From assembly GCF_002419965.1 (NCBI RefSeq), contig NZ_DIHC01000010.1, positions 1-64,000 of the forward strand: a stretch of 64,000 nucleotides of DNA, written 5' to 3'. Both the position numbers and the translations under genes were made by a program. This document shows positions 26,088 to 33,996 of this stretch, piece by piece. The first letter of the stretch is position 1; every line of letters begins with the position of its first letter. This DNA comes from Pseudomonas sp. UBA5706 (lineage in GTDB: Bacteria > Pseudomonadota > Gammaproteobacteria > Pseudomonadales > Pseudomonadaceae). Under the pieces are notes generated by a model, which saw only the letters and a program-made list of their open reading frames with translations, had not been told where the DNA came from and searched no databases.

Positions 26088-27379
26088 GGCGCAGTCCAGT
26101 CAGGGTCGAATTGAGTTCCTGCGATCATTGCGCCGTCGCGACTGGTGTTGAAGAACTGCACCTCAGGATGTCGGGCGATGTAGCGTTCCAGTTCGATCAG
26201 GTAGCTGCGCAAATTAAGTTGCGTGGTGACCTTCTCCCCCCGACCGTCATGCACCCAGTGCCGAGCGACATGCAATTGCGGGCCTAGGTCGCCATCCTGC
26301 CAGCCGGTGTGGGTCTTGCCCCCCGGAAACGCGAAGTCGGCACCGAACAGGGTGATCCGCGCAGCACCCATCTTCACCGCGAGGTCAACGGCCGGGTGAA
26401 TCACGCTGCCACCCACATGCAGGTCTGCCTTGGGCATCTGCTGGCGAATCAGCGAGTACACCGGGCTGCTAGAGTAAGCCGCGTAACGCGGTCCCTGCCA
26501 GGCTTCAAGCATCTGTGCGTCCTGACGCGGCAGGTACACCAGCGCAATATCGGCTGTATCGTCCGAAGGCAGATGCCGGGTGCTGATGCGGTGATCGATG
26601 CTGACCACCACGTCCGGCCTGATCCCTTGTCGGCGCAGCGGTACATAGGCTGTATCAACGCAGATCAGCAAAGGCCCCATAGGGTACCCAGACATGGCGG
26701 CCAGCCGCGGCAGGTGCTGTTGCAGGCTAGGGCCGGTGGCGATGACCCACACTTCACGCCCCGGCTGACTGCCGAACAGGTCGGCGACGTCGGTATCACA
26801 GCGCAACAGCGCCTTGCCCTGTTCAAGCATTCGCACGTTGTCGGGATTGTCCGCTGAGAATTCCTGATTATTGAAACCGACGTGGACTTCGCTCACCAGG
26901 CGGTCACGAATCCGCGCGCTGCTGTCAGCAGTCAGCACCAACTCGGCCGGCAATGCGAAAAAAGGCAGGCGGATTTCCGAGGCGGCGTCGGCATAGGCCA
27001 GTACCACACGTGGATCGCTCAACCAGTCCCGCTGCTCAAGCAACTGCAGAACCAGCGCGAATAGGGCGCCATTGAGGATGTGCACGTGCAGCACCTGCAA
27101 TGTATCGGCGGCCAAAAGCACGCGCTGCAGGTCGCCAAGGCCGGTGCCGTACACGTGAAGACGGGGGCTTGCGGCAGGCAGGCTATCGGCCTGAAGCTGC
27201 GCTTCGGCCAAACGGTCATGGCGGCTGGTGAGCTGGATGCCGGCCACGCTCAGCGTCGAGCCCTGGCCTTCGATCAATTGGGCAGGCACCGCATCGGCGT
27301 TTTCAGCTACGAGCCGTTGCGCAACGTCAGGCCAGCGCTGGTCGATCACGGCAAGGTTGCGTTGGAGTATCTCGCTCAT
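26084..27379 (-). CDS. Maf-type motility-associated glycosyltransferase
   Basis: 431-residue protein of the MAF_flag10 (DUF115) family, cytoplasmic transferases that attach nonulosonic acids such as pseudaminic or legionaminic acid to flagellin. Visible hallmarks are EVWVIATGPSLQQHL (about 220-234), LICVDTAYVPLRRQGIRPDVVVSID, and VKMGAARITLFGADFAFPGGKTH (sialyltransferase-like Rossmann core). It is downstream of the KAS III-like gene, separated by a strong hairpin, and overlaps the 94-residue gene. With pseBCFGI in the same island it is the best candidate for the pseudaminic acid transferase. Confidence 0.88.
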   Translation of the reverse strand: MSEILQRNLAVIDQRWPDVAQRLVAENADAVPAQLIEGQGSTLSVAGIQLTSRHDRLAEAQLQADSLPAASPRLHVYGTGLGDLQRVLLAADTLQVLHVHILNGALFALVLQLLEQRDWLSDPRVVLAYADAASEIRLPFFALPAELVLTADSSARIRDRLVSEVHVGFNNQEFSADNPDNVRMLEQGKALLRCDTDVADLFGSQPGREVWVIATGPSLQQHLPRLAAMSGYPMGPLLICVDTAYVPLRRQGIRPDVVVSIDHRISTRHLPSDDTADIALVYLPRQDAQMLEAWQGPRYAAYSSSPVYSLIRQQMPKADLHVGGSVIHPAVDLAVKMGAARITLFGADFAFPGGKTHTGWQDGDLGPQLHVARHWVHDGRGEKVTTQLNLRSYLIELERYIARHPEVQFFNTSRDGAMIAGTQFDPDWTAP

Positions 27380-27414
27380 GACAGCCGTCCCTTTCCCACG
27401 AGAAGAGCAGAATG

Positions 27415-27448
27415 CAAAACGGCGACGTGAGATTCAGCGTCGCCGTTT
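27415..27448 (-). terminator. Strong hairpin/terminator after the KAS III-like gene
   Basis: Minus strand: AAACGGCGACG, a 10-base loop, CGTCGCCGTTT, then TGC. The 11-bp perfect stem ends in T's. It lies between the KAS III-like and Maf genes, so Maf needs readthrough or its own promoter. Confidence 0.82.
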
Positions 27449-27462
27449 CGGGTGATTCACGA

Positions 27463-28398
27463 TCAAGGACGATAAATAATTGCCGAGCCCCAAGACAAGC
27501 CTACGCCGAAACCGCTGATCGCCACGCGCTTCCAGGTCGCGTTCAGCATTTGTTTTTCCAGCAGCAGCGGAATGCTCGAGGAAACCGTGTTACCGGTTTC
27601 GAGCATGTCCTTGACGAACTTGTCAGGCGAACTGCCGTCTTCGAAACGACGCGCCACCGCATCGACGATTGCCGCGCTGCCCTGGTGGATGCAGAAAGCA
27701 TCAATGTCCGAGGACTGCAGATCGGACTCGCTGAGCAATTCGTTCAAGTGCGCCGGCACTTTGATCAGCGCAAAGTTAAACACCTGGCGCCCGTTCATGA
27801 AGAACGCGCCGTTGGTGGTCCTGAGGAACTCGGCACCACCGCCATCAGTGCCGAATTTCGCTTTGCCCAATTGCCACGTTGCGCCCTCGCCCATCCAGGT
27901 GGCAGTGGCGGCATCGCCAAAGAGCATGGTGGTGTTGCGGTCTTCGGGGTCAACGATTTTGGAGTAAGGATCGGCCGTGACCAGCAAGCCGTTTTTCAGG
28001 CCAGCGGCTTCCATGAAACCCTTGAGCGCATAAATGCCGTAAACGTAGCCCGAACAGCCCAGCGAAATATCAAACGCCGCAACGTGCGTCGGCAGCCCCA
28101 GCTTGTGCTGGACGATGGCAGCGGTGTGCGGCAGGCCTTCGGCATCGCCGTTCTGTGTGACGACGATGAGGGCGTCGATGGAATCGCGGGACAGGCCCGG
28201 GTTGTTGGCGAAGAGCTGGTTGACCGCGGCGACGCACAGGTCCGAGGTTTCCTGAGCATCGTCCTTGCGTGGCAGAAAAGCAGAACCGATCTTGCCCAGG
28301 ATGAAGTCTTCATCCTTGCCGAATTTGGCACCCTGCGCGTAATTGTCAACGCCAGCCGCAGGCACGTAACTCGCTATGCTTTTAATGCCAATCATCAT
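27463..28398 (-). CDS. 3-oxoacyl-ACP synthase III-like enzyme of the glycosylation island
   Basis: KAS III (FabH-like) condensing enzyme of 311 residues. The catalytic triad is visible as Cys115 (ISLGCSGYVYG), His238 (FCIHQGSA) and Asn270 (ETGNTVSSSIP). It corresponds to orf3 of the P. syringae flagellin glycosylation island, proposed to help build the acyl chain (3-hydroxybutyryl-type) on the glycan amino sugar. It is not a housekeeping fabH by context. The ATG at 28398 is followed by a second ATG; either could start. Confidence 0.88.
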   Translation of the reverse strand: MMIGIKSIASYVPAAGVDNYAQGAKFGKDEDFILGKIGSAFLPRKDDAQETSDLCVAAVNQLFANNPGLSRDSIDALIVVTQNGDAEGLPHTAAIVQHKLGLPTHVAAFDISLGCSGYVYGIYALKGFMEAAGLKNGLLVTADPYSKIVDPEDRNTTMLFGDAATATWMGEGATWQLGKAKFGTDGGGAEFLRTTNGAFFMNGRQVFNFALIKVPAHLNELLSESDLQSSDIDAFCIHQGSAAIVDAVARRFEDGSSPDKFVKDMLETGNTVSSSIPLLLEKQMLNATWKRVAISGFGVGLSWGSAIIYRP

Positions 28399-28930
28399 GG
28401 CTTCCCAATCAAAATCTGCTGAACATCACCCGGCGCCATCGGGCGGGGGCATTGAAATCCGGGGGTTTGAGGCCTGAATAACCGGCAACGGAATGGCTCG
28501 GGCAGTCAGAGAAAATCTCTGAAATCAGCCTGATGCCTTCACCTTCTGCAAACACGATACAGTGGAGATGCGCGTTATGACTCACAGGTCACCAAAACTT
28601 TTACAAGCTTTTAGCTGAGCAGTAGAGGCTGCGCAAGGGTGGATCAGCCTTCAGACAGGCAATTGACATGCAGAACCAGCGGTTTGCAGGCCGCGCGCAA
28701 AGCCTACCTGTGCATTCCGCTGCTTCTCCAATTTCGAAGCGCGCCTGGTTGGAAATGCGGCCCATGGAGGGTGTCTCATCCACCGCGTTCGCCGCCGTCG
28801 CAACCTCCGGCGTTGCCCACGGAAACTGCGTTGAACCACAGAGGCACGAGCGCCGCTGAACCTGAACGCGCTGCTGGAGCTGTCGCTATGTAGGTGTCCG
28901 ACAAGTGCGCATGTGAAGGCTTAAGCCGAC
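28399..28930. other. 532-bp gap without a recognisable gene
   Basis: Between the KAS III-like gene and pseI both strands hold only short, compositionally odd frames (60-84 codons) with no familiar motif and no convincing Shine-Dalgarno. There is no sigma-54 or sigma-28 box. It should hold the promoter for the KAS III-like gene, but I cannot point to it. It may be an insertion scar from assembly of the island. Confidence 0.6.
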
Positions 28931-29983
28931 TCAGCCGATCACGTCCCAACTTAACGCCGTGCCGCGCTTTAGCGCGTGGCGGGCGGTGCGTCCGAGTACG
29001 GCGTCGATGTGTTTGGGCGCCAAGCCAAGCCCCGGGCGGATGGCGCGAATGTTGTCCTTACTGAAGGCCTCTCCCTCAGTCATGTCCTTGACCACGTAAA
29101 GCGAGCGGCGATAGACCAGCGATGTCTGCTCGGCCTGGGTAGCGCCATAGTGCACGCGCCCTAGGCCTTGCCAGGCACGCTCGGTTTCAGTCACCAGACT
29201 CGCCATTTCCGCAGGCTCCAGCGAGAAGCTGGCGTCTACCCCCCCGTCAGCACGGTCCAGGGTGAAGTGTTTCTCGATCACGGTCGCCCCCATGGCGACT
29301 GCCGCTACCGACACGCCGACGCCCATGGTGTGATCGGACAGCCCGACCTGGCAGCCGAACAAGCCGGCCAGATGAGCAATCGTGCGGATGTGGCTGTTCT
29401 CGGGCGAGGCCGGGTAAGTGCTGGTGCATTTGAGCAGCACCAGATCCTGGCAGCCTGCCTCACGCGCCGCGCGCACGCTTTCATCCAGTTCAGCGATGCT
29501 GGCCATCCCGGTGGAGATGATCATCGGCTTGCCGGTGGCCGCCACCTTGCGAATCAGCGGAATATCGGTGTTTTCGAAGCTGGCGATCTTGTACGCCGGC
29601 ACATCGAGGGTTTCCAGAAAGTCCACGGCGGTTTCGTCGAATGGGGTGGAGAACGCCAGCAAACCCAGATCTTTCGCCCGGGCGAAGATCGGCGCATGCC
29701 ATTCCCAAGGCGTGTGCGCCTTTTGATACAACGCATACAACGACGAGCCTGCCCACAGGCTGTTGGGATCCTTGATGAAGAACTCACCCTCGGCAATGTC
29801 CAGCGTCATGGTATCGGCGGTGTAGGTCTGCAATTTGAGCGCGTGGGCGCCCGCCCTGGCAGCGGCCTCGACGATGCGCAGCGCCTGATCCAGTGACTGA
29901 TTATGGTTGCCGCTCATTTCGGCAATAACGAACGGCGGCGCATCCGGGCCGACAATTCTTGAACCGATCTTGAAAGAGTTCAT
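28931..29983 (-). CDS. pseI: Pseudaminic acid synthase PseI
   Basis: Condenses 2,4-diacetamido-2,4,6-trideoxy-L-altrose with phosphoenolpyruvate to pseudaminic acid. The 350 residues are a NeuB-type TIM barrel (EMSGNHNQSLDQAL, ALKLQTYTADTMTLD, AFSTPFDETAVDFLE, LLKCTSTYP, VGLSDHTMG) plus a C-terminal SAF antifreeze-like domain (RRSLYVVKDMTEGEAFSKDN to the end). NeuB/LegI is the alternative, but neighbours PseB, PseC, PseF and PseG fix the substrate. It starts 6 bases after pseG. Confidence 0.94.
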   Translation of the reverse strand: MNSFKIGSRIVGPDAPPFVIAEMSGNHNQSLDQALRIVEAAARAGAHALKLQTYTADTMTLDIAEGEFFIKDPNSLWAGSSLYALYQKAHTPWEWHAPIFARAKDLGLLAFSTPFDETAVDFLETLDVPAYKIASFENTDIPLIRKVAATGKPMIISTGMASIAELDESVRAAREAGCQDLVLLKCTSTYPASPENSHIRTIAHLAGLFGCQVGLSDHTMGVGVSVAAVAMGATVIEKHFTLDRADGGVDASFSLEPAEMASLVTETERAWQGLGRVHYGATQAEQTSLVYRRSLYVVKDMTEGEAFSKDNIRAIRPGLGLAPKHIDAVLGRTARHALKRGTALSWDVIG

Positions 29984-29989
29984 GCTCGC

Positions 29990-31075
29990 TCACTCACTGC
30001 AAATTTTGTCATGACCGGCCAGCGTATCCGCCACCCGCCCGGCTCCGTAACCGTCCACCAGCCCTCGCGAACGCTCGGCAAATGCCTGCCGCTGAGACGC
30101 ACCGCCCAGCAGACTTGCAATCGCCCTTACGCGTTGCTGCATATCCAACTGCTCATGGGAGCCCAAGTACAGGTGGATACCTGCCTCGGCCAGCAGTCGA
30201 GCATTGAGCTGCTGGTTAGGGGCGACCGAAATGCAGATCGTCGGCAGGCCCAGCGCGGCACGCTCCCAGGTCGTAGCGCCGCCCGCGCCGACGAACAGAT
30301 CCGCCTGTTGCATCAACCCGAAGAAGTCATCGACCAGCCCATGCAAACGCCACGTGGGGCGACCCCGTGTCAATTCAGTCATCGCTTCCCATTGAGGGTT
30401 GTGCAGCCCGGCGACAAAGTCCACCTGCAGATCGTTAAAGCCCTGTAGCGCAAGCATGCTCGCGTGCACCTGACACGCGGCATCGAAACCACCGAAATTT
30501 ACCAACACCCGTTCTACCCGAGGTTTGATGGCGATGGGCTGACACTGGAATTCGTCGCGCAGCAAGGCGAAATGCGGACCAAGCAAAGCCCGGCAATCAC
30601 GGGGTATCCACTGCGCGTAAGGGTTGTCCGATACCTGTGCGGAAAAATTCTGGTCAAGCAACACGTCCGCGGCGTGCGGTCGATTGGCGAGGTCGTCGAT
30701 GGCCATCAAGCGACTGGCAAACCGTCCAGCCGCCCTCTCCCACCGCGCATCCAGGCCGTAGTGATCGACGATCAACCAGTCAAATGGCGGCTCGCCCTGC
30801 AAGGCTTCGGCCAGCGCCTCGATATCGGTCTGCCACGGCAAACTCGCCTCGATAGGTGAACCGCCCTGGCCCTGCTCCTGCGGGTCAGCCTGGGGTAAAC
30901 CAAAGGCGGTGTAGCCCTGCTCGCGCAGACGTTGCAGCAGATGACCGGACAGTAGCCTGCACGCGAACTGCACGTCGGCGCCTCGCTTGCGCAAGGCGTG
31001 GGCCAGTGTCAGGCAGCGCGCAACGTGCCCGCTGCCGATGGCGATAGAGGCGTCAGCCCGAATCAGCACCCTCAC
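29990..31075 (-). CDS. pseG: UDP-2,4-diacetamido-2,4,6-trideoxy-L-altropyranose hydrolase PseG
   Basis: Removes UDP before the PseI step. The 361 residues of GT-B-like fold have the catalytic His17 in GSGHVARCLTLAHALRKRG and a C-terminal nucleotide-binding section (DLFVGAGGATTWERAALGLPTI). The start is a GTG whose last two bases begin the pseF stop (GTGA), so translation is coupled. It is longer than the Campylobacter enzyme. Confidence 0.93.
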   Translation of the reverse strand: MRVLIRADASIAIGSGHVARCLTLAHALRKRGADVQFACRLLSGHLLQRLREQGYTAFGLPQADPQEQGQGGSPIEASLPWQTDIEALAEALQGEPPFDWLIVDHYGLDARWERAAGRFASRLMAIDDLANRPHAADVLLDQNFSAQVSDNPYAQWIPRDCRALLGPHFALLRDEFQCQPIAIKPRVERVLVNFGGFDAACQVHASMLALQGFNDLQVDFVAGLHNPQWEAMTELTRGRPTWRLHGLVDDFFGLMQQADLFVGAGGATTWERAALGLPTICISVAPNQQLNARLLAEAGIHLYLGSHEQLDMQQRVRAIASLLGGASQRQAFAERSRGLVDGYGAGRVADTLAGHDKICSE

Positions 31076-31797
31076 CCGTCGATTTCTCCGCCAGCCTTGA
31101 GCGCTGCATAGAGGTATTCGGCCCGCACCCAGTCTTCTTCGGTATCGATGTCCTGCACCAAATGCCGCGGCAGTATCACCGGCACGCTCCGCGGCGAGAA
31201 GATGACGTCGCCGCGCAGCCAGGCCTCACTGCGCCCCCAATAGAATTGAGCGGCATCCTGATAGGCCGCTGGCAGGTCCTGGGAGCGCACATGCCGGTAC
31301 TCGGGGTGCATGGCATCGAGATTGCCGTCCTCAGTGATCAACAGCGCGCGCTGGATCGGGAAACCAAACCCGCAAACCGAGAAGGCATAGGACTGGTTCG
31401 GCGCTGCCCGCAATGCTTCCAGCCCCTGGCGCAGATAACGCCCCTGCAACAAAGGTGCGGTGGCGTAGATACAGCAAGCGAAATCGTAAGGACGATCCAG
31501 ACTGCGAATCGCGTGCTGAATCACCGGCGCTGTGCCGGTGAACGCGTCGGCCAGTTCCGCGGGGCGCATGAAGGGCACGTCGGCCCCGTGGTCGCGGGCG
31601 ACGGTGGCGGTTTCTTCATCGTCCGTGCTGACCACCACCCGTTCGAAAAGGCCGCTGGCCAACGCTTTGCGAATCGAGCCGACAATCATCGGCTCGCCAT
31701 TGAACAGCTTCAGGTTTTTGCGAGGAATTCGCTGACTGCCGCCACGCGCCGGAATGATCGCGACAGCGCTGGTGCTCAGGGTAACGGATACGGTCAT
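31072..31797 (-). CDS. pseF: Pseudaminic acid cytidylyltransferase PseF
   Basis: Makes CMP-pseudaminic acid, the activated donor. The 241 residues carry the CMP-sialate synthetase N-terminal signature (AIIPARGGSQRIPRKNLKLFNG) split by function into the Gly-rich and RIPRKN parts, and later VVSTDDEETATVA and DIDTEEDW. The ATG at 31797 follows the pseC stop by one base; the open frame back to 31848 lies inside pseC. Confidence 0.93.
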   Translation of the reverse strand: MTVSVTLSTSAVAIIPARGGSQRIPRKNLKLFNGEPMIVGSIRKALASGLFERVVVSTDDEETATVARDHGADVPFMRPAELADAFTGTAPVIQHAIRSLDRPYDFACCIYATAPLLQGRYLRQGLEALRAAPNQSYAFSVCGFGFPIQRALLITEDGNLDAMHPEYRHVRSQDLPAAYQDAAQFYWGRSEAWLRGDVIFSPRSVPVILPRHLVQDIDTEEDWVRAEYLYAALKAGGEIDG

Positions 31798-31798
31798 G

Positions 31799-32977
31799 TC
31801 AAAGGCCCGACGCGTGGCCATCGGCCAGCAGGTGCCGCAGCCGATCAATGACCAAATCCTGCTGCTCGTTCGTCATGGCCGGGTACAGCGGCAGGCTGAT
31901 GGCTTGCGCGTAATAGGCTTCAGCTTCGGGAAAGTCGCCGACCTTGAAGCCAAGGTCGCGATAGTACGGCTGCAAATGCACCGGAATGTAATGCAGGTTG
32001 ACCCCAATGCCTGCCGCGCGCAGGCCCTCGAACACCTCGCGATGGCTGCGCGACAGACGCCTGGTCTGCAAGCGCACCACATACAGGTGCCAGGCCGATT
32101 CTGCCTCGGCCTGCGCGGCAGGCAATGTCAACGGCAGATCGGCGAGCAGTGCCTGATAGCGGGCCACCAGCTCGCGACGCCGCGCCAGAAAGCCATCGAG
32201 CTTGTTCAACTGCGAAAGCCCCAGTGCGGCCTGCATGTCGGTGATGCGGTAATTGAAGCCCAGTTCGACCTGTTGGTAATACCAGGGGCCGTGGCTGGAC
32301 TCGTCCATCTGCGCCGGATCGCGGGTCATGCCGTGGCTGCGCAAGCGACGCAGACGATCAGCCAATTCCGGGCGATTGGTCAAGACCAGTCCGCCCTCCC
32401 CTGTCGTGACGATTTTCACAGGATGAAAGCTGAACACGGTCATGTCGGCGAATTCACCGCAACCCACGGGACGCCCTGCATAACGTGCACCGACGGCATG
32501 GGAGGCGTCTTCGATGACGACAAAACCGTAACGCCGCGACAACTGGGCAATCGCCCGCATATCACAGCTCTGGCCTGAAAACGCCACCGCCACCAAAATT
32601 TTCGGCAGCTTACCGTCGCGTTCAGCGACCTCAAGCTTACGCGCGAGGGCATGGGAGTCGAGGTTCCAGGTCAGCGGATCGATGTCGACAAAATCAACCG
32701 CCGCGCCGCAGTAACGCCCGCAGTTTGCCGACGCCAGAAACGTATTAGGGCTGGTCCAGAGCACGTCGCCCTCACCCAACCCCGCCGCCAGACAGGCGAT
32801 GTGCAGGGCCGCCGTGGCATTGCACACCGCAATGCCAAAAGCGGCTTCACAGCGCTCGGCCATCGCGGCTTCAAAACGCTCGATGGTCGGGCCCTGGGTC
32901 AGCCAGTCCGACTTGAGCACCTCGACCACGGCATCGATGTCCGCCTGGTCAAGACTCTGGCGTCCGTAGGGAATCAT
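31799..32977 (-). CDS. pseC: UDP-4-amino-4,6-dideoxy-N-acetyl-L-altrosamine transaminase PseC
   Basis: PLP-dependent DegT/DnrJ/EryC1 aminotransferase acting after PseB. The 392 residues begin with MIPYGRQSLDQADIDAVVEVL, typical of PseC, and carry the Schiff-base Lys188 in FSFHPVKIVTTGEGG and the D-x-H/Q pair in VIEDASHAVGARY. ATGA overlap with pseB. Distinct from the vioA-like aminotransferase at 61192, whose PLP motif is FHATKVFNTFEGG. Confidence 0.94.
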   Translation of the reverse strand: MIPYGRQSLDQADIDAVVEVLKSDWLTQGPTIERFEAAMAERCEAAFGIAVCNATAALHIACLAAGLGEGDVLWTSPNTFLASANCGRYCGAAVDFVDIDPLTWNLDSHALARKLEVAERDGKLPKILVAVAFSGQSCDMRAIAQLSRRYGFVVIEDASHAVGARYAGRPVGCGEFADMTVFSFHPVKIVTTGEGGLVLTNRPELADRLRRLRSHGMTRDPAQMDESSHGPWYYQQVELGFNYRITDMQAALGLSQLNKLDGFLARRRELVARYQALLADLPLTLPAAQAEAESAWHLYVVRLQTRRLSRSHREVFEGLRAAGIGVNLHYIPVHLQPYYRDLGFKVGDFPEAEAYYAQAISLPLYPAMTNEQQDLVIDRLRHLLADGHASGL

Positions 32978-33975
32978 GGCGTGACGTCGGCGTGCAGTTG
33001 GCGAATCGCGGGCACCGACATGAAGTCCGGGTTGGTGTCGGAGCGGTACTCAAAATCATCGGCCACGGCAATCCCTGTTTCGCCAAGCGCGTCGATGGCG
33101 AAATCGGTGTCCACGTTGTTGAAGCGGATCGAGGGCACGATGGTGTAGTGATCCTTGAATTCCAAGGTCATGCGCGCGTCATCCTGCGGCACCATCAGCT
33201 CGTGCAACTTCTCGCCCGGGCGAATCCCGACCACCTTGTGCGGCAGGTCTGCGGCCATGGCCTGCGCCAGATCGACGATGCGCACCGAGGGGATCTTTGG
33301 CACGAACACTTCGCCGCCGTGCATGCGCTCGAAACTTTGCAGCACGAAATCCACACCGTGATCCAGGGTGATCCAGAAGCGGGTCATGCGCGGATCGGTA
33401 ATCGGCAATTGCGTAGCGCCGGCTGCGATCAGCTTGTTGAAGAACGGCACGATCGAGCCGCGCGAGCCTGCAACGTTGCCGTAGCGGACCACGGCAAAGC
33501 GGGTCTGCTCCTCGCCGCCAATGTTGTTGGCGGCCACGAACAGTTTGTCCGACAGCAGTTTGGTAGCGCCATACAGGTTGATCGGGCTGGCTGCCTTGTC
33601 GGTAGACAGCGCGATGACCTTTTTCACGCCATTGGCAATGGCCGCCGCGATGATGTTCTCGGCGCCGTTGACGTTGGTGCGGATGAATTCGGTGGGGTTG
33701 TACTCCGCCGCCGGCACATGCTTGAGCGCGGCCGCGTGGACCACGTAGTCGATACCGCGCATGCCCTGTTGCAAGCGCTCGGCATCGCGCACGTCACCCA
33801 GAAAATAACGCATGCACGGCGCGTTGAATTCCTGCTGCATTTCGTACTGCTTGAGTTCATCGCGGGAGAACACCACCACGCGCCGAGGCTGATAGCGTTC
33901 AAGCAGCGTGCGGATGAACTGGCGACCGAACGAGCCGGTCGCGCCGGAGATCAATACTGACTTGCCGTTGAACAT
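32974..33975 (-). CDS. pseB: UDP-N-acetylglucosamine 4,6-dehydratase (inverting) PseB
   Basis: First enzyme of pseudaminic acid synthesis: dehydrates UDP-GlcNAc with C5 inversion. The 333-residue SDR has the cofactor motif SGATGSFGRQF (residues 10-20) and the D-K-Y catalytic set Asp126, Lys127, Tyr135 in STDKAASPINLYGATK. Short soluble length and lack of membrane helices separate it from WbpM/CapD-type dehydratases. It lies 21 bases after fgt2. Confidence 0.94.
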   Translation of the reverse strand: MFNGKSVLISGATGSFGRQFIRTLLERYQPRRVVVFSRDELKQYEMQQEFNAPCMRYFLGDVRDAERLQQGMRGIDYVVHAAALKHVPAAEYNPTEFIRTNVNGAENIIAAAIANGVKKVIALSTDKAASPINLYGATKLLSDKLFVAANNIGGEEQTRFAVVRYGNVAGSRGSIVPFFNKLIAAGATQLPITDPRMTRFWITLDHGVDFVLQSFERMHGGEVFVPKIPSVRIVDLAQAMAADLPHKVVGIRPGEKLHELMVPQDDARMTLEFKDHYTIVPSIRFNNVDTDFAIDALGETGIAVADDFEYRSDTNPDFMSVPAIRQLHADVTP

Positions 33976-33996
33976 GATTGTGTCCCTACCTTTGCA

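Noticed and set aside
27463..28398. Housekeeping FabH
   Set aside because: The enzyme is a KAS III by its triad, but its position matches orf3 of the flagellin glycosylation island and no fatty-acid gene is near.
28639..28893. 84-codon plus-strand frame in the pseI-KAS III gap
   Set aside because: GTG start without a ribosome-binding site, Pro/Ala/Ser-rich, no motif; treated as non-coding.
28931..29983. Sialic or legionaminic acid synthase (NeuB/LegI) instead of PseI
   Set aside because: The adjacent genes are PseB-, PseC-, PseF- and PseG-like, including the PseG His17 motif; a NeuC/LegG-type epimerase is absent.
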